Source: an uncultured Solirubrobacteraceae bacterium
Lineage (GTDB): Bacteria > Actinomycetota > Thermoleophilia > Solirubrobacterales > Solirubrobacteraceae
Assembly: GCA_902806215.1 (NCBI GenBank)
Contig: CADCVT010000065.1
Span: 1 to 7,090, forward strand
Direction of reading: 5' to 3'
Length of the DNA: 7,090 bases
In this document: piece after piece, positions 1 through 4,975 of the stretch
Layout: each line of letters begins with the position of its first letter
How positions within the stretch are numbered: the first letter of the stretch is position 1
Position numbers and translations under genes: made by a program
Notes under the pieces: generated by a model
The model's database searches: none
What the model was told of the DNA's origin: nothing
What the model saw: only the letters and a program-made list of their open reading frames with translations

Positions 1-706
1 CGTCGAGCATCGGCGGATGCTCGCGCTGCTGCTTGAGCGCGAGCTCGGTCAGCGACTGGGCCTCGTAGGGCAGCCGGCCCGAGATGAGCTGGTAGGCGAC
101 GACGCCGAGCGAGTAGATGTCCGAGCGCGGGCCGGCCTCCTCGCCGGCGGCCTGCTCGGGCGAGAGGTAGGCGGCGGTGCCGAGGACCGACCCGACCTGC
201 GTGATCCGGCTGACCGAGTCGCCGGCCTTCGCGATCCCGAAGTCGGCGAGCTTGATGACGCCCTCGTCGCTGCGCAGGAGGTTCCCCGGCTTGACGTCGC
301 GGTGCACGACGCCGTGGCGGTGGGCGTGCTCGAGGCCGCGGCAGGCCTCCTCGACGATCGCGAGGGAGTCCTCGACGCCGAGCTCGCCCTCGTCGCGCAG
401 CAGCTCGGCACCCGACTTGCCGCGGATGTACTCCATGACGATGAAGTGGCGCCCGCTCGGGTCGTCGAGGCCGAAGTCGAACACCTGCACGATGTTGGGA
501 TGCACGAGCCGCGCGGCGGCGAGCGCCTCGCGGCGGAACCGCGAGACGAACTGCTCATCCTCGGCGAGATGCTCGGCGAGCAGCTTGACGGCGACCTGGC
601 GCTCGAGGCGACGGTCGAACGCCAGGTGGACCGTCGACATGCCGCCGAAGCCGAGGCGGTCGCCGAGCTCGTAGCGCCCGGCGATCAGCTGGGTGCGCCC
701 GCTCAT
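1..706 (-). CDS. Serine/threonine protein kinase, N-terminal part (gene continues beyond the window)
   Basis: Cytosolic Hanks-type kinase domain that transfers ATP phosphate to Ser/Thr of target proteins. About 235 residues are visible, from the ATG at 706 to the window edge. In order: glycine-rich loop GFGGMSTV (19-26), ATP-anchoring Lys41 in AVKLL, helix-C Glu60, catalytic loop HRDVKPGN (135-142, Asp137), DFG (155-157), an activation segment rich in Ser/Thr, and LGTAAYLSPEQ (175-185) followed by SDIYSLG. All residues needed for activity are present, so it should be an active kinase of the PknB type. Whether a membrane segment and extracellular sensor (for example PASTA repeats) follow cannot be seen. 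Its ATG overlaps the stop of the upstream lipoprotein gene in an ATGA, and AGAGGG lies just before the start, so the two are probably translationally coupled. It is the last visible gene of a minus-strand operon. Confidence 0.95.
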   Translation of the reverse strand, partial: MSGRTQLIAGRYELGDRLGFGGMSTVHLAFDRRLERQVAVKLLAEHLAEDEQFVSRFRREALAAARLVHPNIVQVFDFGLDDPSGRHFIVMEYIRGKSGAELLRDEGELGVEDSLAIVEEACRGLEHAHRHGVVHRDVKPGNLLRSDEGVIKLADFGIAKAGDSVSRITQVGSVLGTAAYLSPEQAAGEEAGPRSDIYSLGVVAYQLISGRLPYEAQSLTELALKQQREHPPMLD

Positions 707-1206
707 CCCTCTTCCCCCACGGCGCCGCTTGGCGCCTCCTCGCCGCCGGGTGGCGACTCCGGCCCGGGCGCCGGTGTCGGCGTCGGGGTCGTGGGCTGCG
801 GTGTCGGCGTCGGCTCGGTCGGCGTCGGCTCGGTCGGTACGGGCTGGGTCGGCGTCGTGTCCTTCGGCGTCGTGTCGGTCGGGGGCTCCTCGTCGTCGGT
901 GGCGCACTCGGTCGCCGCGACGCTCTCGAGGTTCTCGACGCCCTCCTGGAGCCGGTCGCGCAGCGCGCTGTCGGTCTGCTCGGGCAGCCTCCCGATCTGG
1001 CCGCGGATGTCCTCGATCTGCGACGCCGCGGTCTCGCAGTCGCCGCGGTCGACGGCGCGCTCGAGGTCGTCGAGGTTGTTCTGCAGTCCCTCCGCCCGGC
1101 CCGGCGACAGGAGGCCCGTCTCGTCCTGGCCGCAGGCGACCGCGTACGCGGACAACAAGCCCAGCGTCAGGGCGATCAGGACGGTGGACAGGCGGCGCAC
1201 GGTCAC
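703..1206 (-). CDS. Probable secreted lipoprotein with helical domain and Pro/Thr-rich C-terminal tail
   Basis: 167 aa from a GTG start. The N-terminus has VRR, a hydrophobic stretch (about 7-23) and AYAVAC, a plausible but non-ideal lipobox with Cys25 as the lipidation site. Residues 38-101 look like an amphipathic helical region rich in Glu, Asp, Leu and Arg, with Cys57 and Cys101 near its two ends. These could form a disulfide that closes a helical hairpin (inference). Residues 108-160 are low-complexity Pro/Thr/Glu, such as PTEPTPTEPTPTPQPTTPT, resembling a cell-wall-spanning stalk. I do not recognise a named family. The GTG overlaps the phosphoesterase stop (GTGA, 1203-1206) and its own TGA overlaps the kinase ATG (ATGA, 703-706), so it sits in a coupled three-gene operon. 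It may be an extracellular partner of the kinase, but that rests only on context. Alternative start: the GTG two codons downstream. Confidence 0.82.
   Translation of the reverse strand: MTVRRLSTVLIALTLGLLSAYAVACGQDETGLLSPGRAEGLQNNLDDLERAVDRGDCETAASQIEDIRGQIGRLPEQTDSALRDRLQEGVENLESVAATECATDDEEPPTDTTPKDTTPTQPVPTEPTPTEPTPTPQPTTPTPTPAPGPESPPGGEEAPSGAVGEEG
806..835. repeat. Exact 15-bp tandem duplication inside the lipoprotein tail
   Basis: The plus strand shows ggcgtcggctcggtc twice in tandem (806-820 and 821-835). It is in frame with the minus-strand lipoprotein gene and encodes the repeated Thr-Glu-Pro-Thr-Pro of its stalk. Partly degenerate copies flank it. The likely origin is slippage, which would let stalk length vary between strains. 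Confidence 0.85.
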
Positions 1207-1940
1207 TGACCGTACCCAAGCCGCTCGGCGAGCGAATCCGGCAGTCCCGCGGCGCGGATCGCGGCGGCGGCACCGGCGATGTCGTACGCCGTGCGGCGCC
1301 ACTCGGCTCGTCCGTTGTCGCGGTCGAGCAGGAGCCACGCCGCGCGCGGGTCGCCGTCGCGCGGCTGGCCGACCGAGCCGGGGTTCAGCAGCCACGCGTC
1401 CTCGCGCACGTTGGCGGTCTGACCGGGCTCGCGCAGGGCGCCGCGGGCGTGGTGCTCGCCGTCGATCTCGCGCGTGAATGCGAGCGCCACGTGGCTGTGG
1501 CCGACGAAGCACACGCGCTGGGCCGCCTCGTCGAAGCAGCGGTCGGCGAGCAGCTCGGACAGCACGTACTCCCAGACCGGGTCGCGCGGGCTGGCGTGGT
1601 AGAGGCCGAGGTCGCCCTCGACGCCCGCGGGCTTGAGCTCGCGCAGGAAGGCGAGGTTCTTCTGGCCCATGGTCTCCTGCGTCCACTTCGCGCTGATGGC
1701 GGCGCCGCGCGAGAAGTCGTCCATCGACAGCTCGCCCGTCACGGCGAGATCGTGGTTGCCGGCCAGGCAGATCGCGATCTTGTCGCGGGCGATCTCGACG
1801 CAGGCGTCGGGCTCGGCGCCGTAGCCGACGAGGTCGCCGAGGCACCAGACCTCGTTCGCCCCGGCCTTGCGCGCGTCGTCCAGCACCGCCTCGAAGGCGT
1901 GCCGATTACCGTGGATGTCCGAGACGATGGCGACGTGCAC
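1203..1940 (-). CDS. Calcineurin-like metallophosphoesterase (YfcE/MJ0936-like, Metallophos_2 type)
   Basis: 245 aa, cytosolic, predicted two-metal phosphodiesterase or phosphatase; the substrate cannot be read from sequence. Metal-site motifs appear in family order: DIHGN (8-12; Asp8, His10), GDLVGYG (35-41; Asp36), GNHD (61-64; Asn62, His63), LYHASP (113-118; His115) and FVGHSH (145-150; His148, His150). NPGSVGQPRDGDPRA (186-200) is the usual C-terminal signature of this family. No signal peptide or membrane helix is seen. The start is GTG at 1940, immediately before the conserved first beta-strand VAIVSDIHGN; AAGGGGA lies about 12 nt upstream on the minus strand. It leads the operon with the lipoprotein and kinase, and the GTGA overlap at its stop supports coupling. 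A link to reversing kinase action is tempting, but this family is better known for nucleotide or small-molecule diesters than for protein phosphatase activity. Its start codon overlaps that of the divergent protease gene. Confidence 0.92.
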   Translation of the reverse strand: MHVAIVSDIHGNRHAFEAVLDDARKAGANEVWCLGDLVGYGAEPDACVEIARDKIAICLAGNHDLAVTGELSMDDFSRGAAISAKWTQETMGQKNLAFLRELKPAGVEGDLGLYHASPRDPVWEYVLSELLADRCFDEAAQRVCFVGHSHVALAFTREIDGEHHARGALREPGQTANVREDAWLLNPGSVGQPRDGDPRAAWLLLDRDNGRAEWRRTAYDIAGAAAAIRAAGLPDSLAERLGYGQ

Positions 1941-3188
1941 AGGCTGAAGCTTCCCCTTGCAGTCCTCGCGGCGGTCGTGGTGGCGGAGGCTGCCGTGCTG
2001 CTGCTCCGACCGCGCGACGGGGTGATCGACCCCGCCGAGGTGGGCCCTGAAGGGTACTTCAGCGTCGGCCAGATCGAGCGGGCGGAGGACTTCCGCAGCG
2101 GTCAGCTCACGCTCTACGGCCTGCGGGTCGCGATCGAGCTGGGGGTGCTCGTCCTGCTGGTCCGGCGCCCGCCGGCGTGGCTGCGCGCCCCTCGTAGGCC
2201 CGTGGTCATGGGCGCTGCCGCGGGTGCGGTGCTCTCCCTCGTCACGAGCGTCGTGGTGCTGCCGGTCGGCGCGATCATGCGTCAGCGGGCCGTCGATGTG
2301 GGCCTCGTCACACAGGCCTGGAGCGGCTGGGCGAGCGACGTCGTGCTGTCGCTGGCGATCGGCGCGGTCATCGCCGGAGCGGGCGCGGCGATCGCCGTGC
2401 TGCTGTTGCGTCGCCGCGGGTGGTGGCTGCCTGCCGCGGCCGTGATCGTCGCGTTCGGGGCGGGCCTGACCTACCTGCAGCCGATCGTCCTCGACCCGTT
2501 GTTCAACACGTTCAAGGCGCTGCCCGAGGGGCGCCTGCGCACCGACGTCGTCGACCTCGCCCGGCGCGCCGGCGTCGACGTGGGGGAGGTCTACGTCATG
2601 GACGCCTCCAAGCGCACGACGGCGGCCAACGCGTACGTCGCGGGGCTCGGCGGGACGAAGCGGGTCGTGCTCTACGACAACCTCGTCGAGGGGCTGCCCC
2701 GAGCCGAGGGCGGTCTGGACCGGCGCGACGAGAACACGTTCACGCGCGAGGAGGTCGAGCTCGTCGTCGCGCACGAGCTCGCGCACGTCCACTACGACGA
2801 TGTCCCGAACGGGCTGCTGTTCCTCGCGATCGTCGCCCCCGCCGGGATGTTCGCGGTGTCGCGGCTGACGTCCGCGTGGACGCCGCGGGGCGCGAGCACG
2901 GCCGCCGCGATCCCCGCACTGGCCCTGTCGCTGGCGATCGTCGTGCCGGTCGTGACCACGATCTCCAACCAGCTCTCGCGCCGGGTCGAGGCGCGCGCCG
3001 ACACCTACGCGCTCGAGCTCACCGGCGAGGCCGACGCGTTCATCGGGTTCGAGCGCCGGATCGCGCTGCGCAACGTGTCGGACCCGGAGCCCGCCGCCTG
3101 GCGGACCTGGCTGCTGTCGACGCACCCGTCGACGATCGACCGGATCGGGATCGGCGAGGCCTACAAGGCCCGCCGCGGCGGCGGCTAG
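1935..3188 (+). CDS. Membrane zinc metalloprotease, M48 family (Ste24/CAAX protease-like)
   Basis: 417 aa integral membrane peptidase, likely involved in membrane protein or peptide turnover. Hydrophobic segments lie at about 5-25, 62-76, 90-112, 134-158, 163-182, 294-310 and 322-342. The N-terminal part, through GYFSVGQIERAEDF, resembles the Peptidase_M48_N domain. The catalytic part has PLFNTFKALPEG (188-199), DASKRTTAANAYVAG (223-237), the zinc motif HELAH (280-284, with Glu281 as catalytic base), the third ligand Glu352 in EARAD, and STHPSTIDRI (395-404) near the C-terminus. These follow the layout of eukaryotic Ste24 and its bacterial homologues, and all catalytic residues are intact. 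GTG 1935 is the most economical start because it retains the whole first helix. GTG 1911 would lengthen the overlap with the divergent gene; GTG 1977 or 1980 would cut into the helix. No strong ribosome site is seen. The stop shares CTAG with the convergent small gene. Confidence 0.93.
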   Translation: MHRLKLPLAVLAAVVVAEAAVLLLRPRDGVIDPAEVGPEGYFSVGQIERAEDFRSGQLTLYGLRVAIELGVLVLLVRRPPAWLRAPRRPVVMGAAAGAVLSLVTSVVVLPVGAIMRQRAVDVGLVTQAWSGWASDVVLSLAIGAVIAGAGAAIAVLLLRRRGWWLPAAAVIVAFGAGLTYLQPIVLDPLFNTFKALPEGRLRTDVVDLARRAGVDVGEVYVMDASKRTTAANAYVAGLGGTKRVVLYDNLVEGLPRAEGGLDRRDENTFTREEVELVVAHELAHVHYDDVPNGLLFLAIVAPAGMFAVSRLTSAWTPRGASTAAAIPALALSLAIVVPVVTTISNQLSRRVEARADTYALELTGEADAFIGFERRIALRNVSDPEPAAWRTWLLSTHPSTIDRIGIGEAYKARRGGG

Positions 3189-3373
3189 ACCGGCGTGGCG
3201 AGCTCGTCGTGGTCGCGTTCGCGCAGGCCCCAGGCGTAGAGCCAGAGCGCGTCGCGGTCCTCAGCCGGCAGCGGTGCCGGCTCGATGAGCGTGTGCTCGA
3301 CCTGCTCGAGGGAGTCTCCGTCGCCTACTGCTTCGGCGACGCGCTCCTGCCAGGCGCGTAGTGCCGTTCCCAT
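3185..3373 (-). CDS. Small conserved-looking hypothetical protein, 62 aa
   Basis: A short soluble protein from ATG 3373 to TAG 3185. It has an N-terminal helix-like stretch (ALRAWQERVAEAV), an acidic turn with EQVEHTLIEP, then LPAEDRDALWLYAWGLRER, a helix with two Trp and a Tyr. The pattern of a WQ-helix followed by an LWLYA-helix resembles small uncharacterised actinobacterial proteins I have an impression of, but I cannot name a family. There is no signal peptide, membrane segment or cysteine. It lies 80 nt downstream of the DUF3467 gene on the same strand and may be co-transcribed with it, or use its own promoter in that gap. Its stop overlaps the stop of the M48 gene through the shared palindrome CTAG (3185-3188). 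The reading frame is preferred over its antisense because the protein has a globular composition and a sensible ATG. Confidence 0.75.
   Translation of the reverse strand: MGTALRAWQERVAEAVGDGDSLEQVEHTLIEPAPLPAEDRDALWLYAWGLRERDHDELATPV
3263..3282. terminator. Possible GC-rich hairpin downstream of the M48 gene
   Basis: A perfect 8-bp inverted repeat, AGCCGGCA / TGCCGGCT, with a 4-nt GCGG loop. It begins 75 nt after the protease stop codon and lies inside the convergent 62-aa gene. No T-tract follows on either strand, so it is at best an unconventional terminator; it may simply reflect Pro/Ala codons. Confidence 0.3.
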
Positions 3374-3383
3374 ACGTCGATGG

Positions 3384-3408
3384 TTGCGCTCGGGCGGCCC
3401 GGGCGCAA
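3384..3408. other. Strong hairpin in the 80-bp gap between the DUF3467 gene and the 62-aa gene
   Basis: TTGCGCTCGGG (3384-3394) faces CCCGGGCGCAA (3398-3408) across a 3-nt loop: an 11-bp stem with one G-T wobble position. It is non-coding. On the minus strand it follows the DUF3467 stop (3454) and ends 10 nt before the ATG of the 62-aa gene. It could be a U-less terminator, an attenuating leader hairpin or an operator. An imperfect -35-like TTGCGC and a -10-like AACCAT, 17 bp apart on the minus strand, fall in the same stretch, so a promoter is also possible but weakly supported. Confidence 0.45.
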
Positions 3409-3453
3409 GGGGGATTCACAAGAGCGTCAACAACGTGGACGCAAAGCTCCCGA

Positions 3454-3774
3454 TCAGACGCTCGGTGCGGTGGGCGGCGGGGTGTCGCCGGTGTCCGGGA
3501 GGTTCCGGATCCCCTCGCGCGTCTGCCACTTGGCGAAGTTGTCCTCCATCGCGTCGATCAGCTCGCGCATGAAGCGCGGGCTGAGGTTCACGCGCGAGAC
3601 GACCACGCCGGGGACCTCCTCGTCCTCGACCTCGTGGTCGACGCGGGCGAACGTGACGGTGAACTCGTAGTCGGAGTGGCTGACGTTCGCGAAGTTCGCG
3701 TAGACGCCCGCCATGATCTCCGGCGAGAAGTGGATGTTGATGTGGCGCCCGCCGCCGCCTTCGCTGTCAGCCAT
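3454..3774 (-). CDS. DUF3467 family protein
   Basis: 106 aa, soluble, function unknown. After a Gly-rich N-terminus it carries the DUF3467 pattern: NIHFSPEIMAGVYANFANVSHSDYEFTVTFARVD (13-46), a short acidic linker, then VVSRVNLSPRFMRELIDAMEDNFAKWQTREG (58-88). The central beta-strand region with YANF and SDYEF, followed by the LSP-helix, is diagnostic for me. The tail (94-106) is a Pro/Thr-rich, probably disordered extension. The ATG at 3774 is the first start in frame and gives a family-typical length. No clear ribosome site precedes it. It diverges from rlmH with only 21 bp between start codons, so the two promoters must overlap or lie within the opposite gene. The 62-aa gene follows on the same strand after a hairpin. 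Confidence 0.88.
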   Translation of the reverse strand: MADSEGGGGRHINIHFSPEIMAGVYANFANVSHSDYEFTVTFARVDHEVEDEEVPGVVVSRVNLSPRFMRELIDAMEDNFAKWQTREGIRNLPDTGDTPPPTAPSV

Positions 3775-3781
3775 GTCGAAC

Positions 3782-3787
3782 TAGGAT
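3782..3787 (+). promoter_or_regulatory. TAGGAT: -10-like element and/or ribosome site for rlmH
   Basis: TAGGAT fits TANNNT and ends 8 nt before the rlmH ATG, which would place transcription start at or near the ATG (leaderless mRNA). The AGGA inside it could equally be a Shine-Dalgarno sequence at 9-nt spacing. If it is a ribosome site, the promoter must lie inside the DUF3467 gene. Confidence 0.35.
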
Positions 3788-3795
3788 CGCAGACG

Positions 3796-4209
3796 ATGAA
3801 GCTGACCGTCCTCGCCGTCGGCCGGCTGCGTCCGCCATACGTCGACGACGTCGAGCACTACCGCAAGCTGCTCACGCGCTACGCCAAGCTCGAGGAGGTC
3901 GAGGTGCGCGAGGACGAGCAGGCCGGACGGCGCATCCCCGAGGCCGCGTTCGTGTCCCTGCTGCACAGCGAGGGCAAGGGCTACGACTCGCTCGCGTTCG
4001 CCCGCTTCATCGAGGAGCGCCGGCAGGCCGGGCGCGACGTCGTCTTCGTCATCGGCGGTGCGTACGGGCTGCCGCCGATCGATCGCAAGGAGGACCACAG
4101 GCTCTCGCTCGGTCTCATGACCATGCCCCACCAGCTCGCCCGGGTCGTCCTGATGGAGCAGCTCTACCGCGCGCACAAGATCCTCGCGAACGAGCCCTAT
4201 CACCTCTGA
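3796..4209 (+). CDS. rlmH: 23S rRNA (pseudouridine1915-N3)-methyltransferase RlmH
   Basis: 137 aa SPOUT-class enzyme that uses S-adenosylmethionine to methylate pseudouridine 1915 in helix 69 of 23S rRNA on assembled ribosomes, as established for the family. It starts MKLTVLAVGRLRPPY, the usual first strand. FVIGGAYGLP (84-93) is the cofactor-binding glycine loop. LSLGLMTMPHQLARVVLMEQLYRA (103-126) and the terminal NEPYHL form the knotted C-terminal part and the catalytic tail. It is shorter than the roughly 155-160 aa of E. coli and Staphylococcus versions. Both ends are intact, and the missing residues fall in the middle, between the acidic stretch at about 40 and LLHSEGKG at 55-62, so this is a compact variant rather than a truncation. 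ATG 3796 is fixed by the conserved N-terminus, with AGGA 9 nt upstream. It probably heads an operon with the ChaB-like gene 18 nt downstream. Confidence 0.96.
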   Translation: MKLTVLAVGRLRPPYVDDVEHYRKLLTRYAKLEEVEVREDEQAGRRIPEAAFVSLLHSEGKGYDSLAFARFIEERRQAGRDVVFVIGGAYGLPPIDRKEDHRLSLGLMTMPHQLARVVLMEQLYRAHKILANEPYHL

Positions 4210-4227
4210 CCGGGTAGGCCGAGAGGC

Positions 4228-4602
4228 ATGCCGTTGAAGAAGGAGGACCTCCCGAGCACCCTCCAGCGCTCGCCGGACAAGGTCGCGCGGACGTACGCGA
4301 AGACCCTGGACAGCGCGGAGGAGACCTACGACTCCGAGGAGCGCGCGCACCGCACGGCGTGGAGTGCCGTCAAGCAGGTCGCCGAGAAGAAGGGCGACCA
4401 CTGGGAGCTCAAGGACGAGCCGGGCGCATCCGACGAGGCGTTCGATCCCAAGGGCGGGATCGACACCACCAAGACCAAGGACGAGCTGCTCTCCGACGCC
4501 CGCGAGGCGGGCATCGAGGGCCGGTCCAAGATGAACAAGGACGAGCTCGTCGACGCGCTGGAGCAGCATTCCCGGCGCGAGACCGACCGGGCCCGTGGGT
4601 AG
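4228..4602 (+). CDS. ChaB-family protein with C-terminal Rho_N/SAP-like motif
   Basis: 124 aa, highly charged, cytosolic. Residues 5-60 match the ChaB pattern: DLPSTLQRSPDKVARTYAKT, then SEERAHRTAWSAVKQVAEKKGDHWE. ChaB was named as a cation-transport regulator in E. coli, but its biochemical role is poorly defined. Residues 81-113 (TKDELLSDAREAGIEGRSKM then NKDELVDAL) look like the short helix-loop-helix of Rho N-terminal or SAP-like motifs, which often bind nucleic acid. The two are joined by an acidic linker. Such ChaB/Rho_N architectures are familiar in actinobacteria, and a nucleoid or stress role is possible, but I infer this only from the motif. ATG 4228 lies 18 nt after rlmH. No ideal ribosome site is seen; GAGAGG is too close and GTAGG somewhat far. 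The stop TAG is part of the AGGAGG that serves the next gene. Confidence 0.88.
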   Translation: MPLKKEDLPSTLQRSPDKVARTYAKTLDSAEETYDSEERAHRTAWSAVKQVAEKKGDHWELKDEPGASDEAFDPKGGIDTTKTKDELLSDAREAGIEGRSKMNKDELVDALEQHSRRETDRARG

Positions 4603-4606
4603 GAGG
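4601..4606 (+). promoter_or_regulatory. Consensus Shine-Dalgarno for the 48-aa gene
   Basis: AGGAGG lies 7 nt before ATG 4614 and overlaps the TAG stop of the ChaB-like gene. It is the best ribosome site in the window and is the main evidence that the tiny downstream gene is real and coupled to its neighbour. Confidence 0.85.
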
Positions 4607-4613
4607 AGTTGCC

Positions 4614-4760
4614 ATGACCGAGACCACCGGCACCGACAGCGCGCCCGAGGCGCCCATCACGCCCCCGGACGACGCGGGCTACGAGGGCGTCAGCGGCGGC
4701 GAGACCTCGCCGCCCAGCGGCGCGCCCGAGGCCGCTGACGACGAACAGGAGTCCGAATGA
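4614..4760 (+). CDS. Very acidic 48-aa micro-protein, probably disordered
   Basis: Starts at ATG 4614 behind a consensus AGGAGG and ends in TGA 4758-4760. It has 13 Asp/Glu and no Lys, Arg or His, with many Pro, Gly, Ser, Thr and Ala and almost no large hydrophobics. It should therefore be soluble, strongly negative and unstructured. No signal peptide, cysteine or known domain is seen. A longer in-frame open frame extends upstream through the ChaB-like gene, but that part is antisense-like Arg/Gly-rich shadow, and the strong ribosome site fixes this start. Its stop overlaps the next ATG (ATGA, 4757-4760), giving a rlmH, ChaB-like, 48-aa, 71-aa transcription unit. Function unknown. Chaperone-like, hydration or charge-balancing roles are speculation based on composition. 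Confidence 0.72.
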   Translation: MTETTGTDSAPEAPITPPDDAGYEGVSGGETSPPSGAPEAADDEQESE

Positions 4761-4972
4761 GCGACGAGCACACCCACGACATCGAGAGCGACGCGCCCAA
4801 CGTCGACGCGGGCGGCAAGGCCCACACGAGCGAGCACGAGGACCATCCGGCGGGCGACGGCGCCCGGTCGGACCGTCAGGTCGGCGGCCCCGTCGCCGAG
4901 GAGGACGCCGAGGAGTCGCTCGGCGCCGCCAAGGGCGACATCTCGACGAAGGGCTTCGACGCCCACTCGTAG
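4757..4972 (+). CDS. Acidic His-containing 71-aa protein, probably disordered
   Basis: Starts at ATG 4757, overlapping the previous stop as ATGA, with AGGAG 5 nt upstream. It has 18 Asp/Glu, 6 His, 3 Lys and 2 Arg, many Gly/Ala, and almost no hydrophobic core, so it is predicted to be intrinsically disordered and hydrophilic. The His-rich acidic N-terminal half (DEHTHD, HTSEHEDH) could weakly bind divalent metals (inference). It resembles the 48-aa neighbour in composition but not in alignable sequence. No domain is recognised; a hydrophilin or stress-protectant role is conceivable. It ends 3 bp before the convergent ccdA stop, so no terminator fits between the genes. Confidence 0.8.
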   Translation: MSDEHTHDIESDAPNVDAGGKAHTSEHEDHPAGDGARSDRQVGGPVAEEDAEESLGAAKGDISTKGFDAHS

Positions 4973-4975
4973 GCG

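Noticed and set aside
780..870. Repetitive tract considered as a CRISPR or other repeat array
   Set aside because: The units are short, in frame and degenerate with no spacers. They simply encode the Pro/Thr tail.
17..1477. Long plus-strand open frame opposite the kinase, lipoprotein and phosphoesterase genes
   Set aside because: It is antisense to three genes with clear catalytic motifs. Its product is a low-complexity Ala/Arg/Gly/Val string, as expected for shadow frames in very GC-rich DNA.
1941..3125. Upstream minus-strand extension of the phosphoesterase frame through the protease gene
   Set aside because: The extension is His/Arg/Asp-rich shadow opposite the well-conserved M48 gene. 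The family fold begins at GTG 1940.
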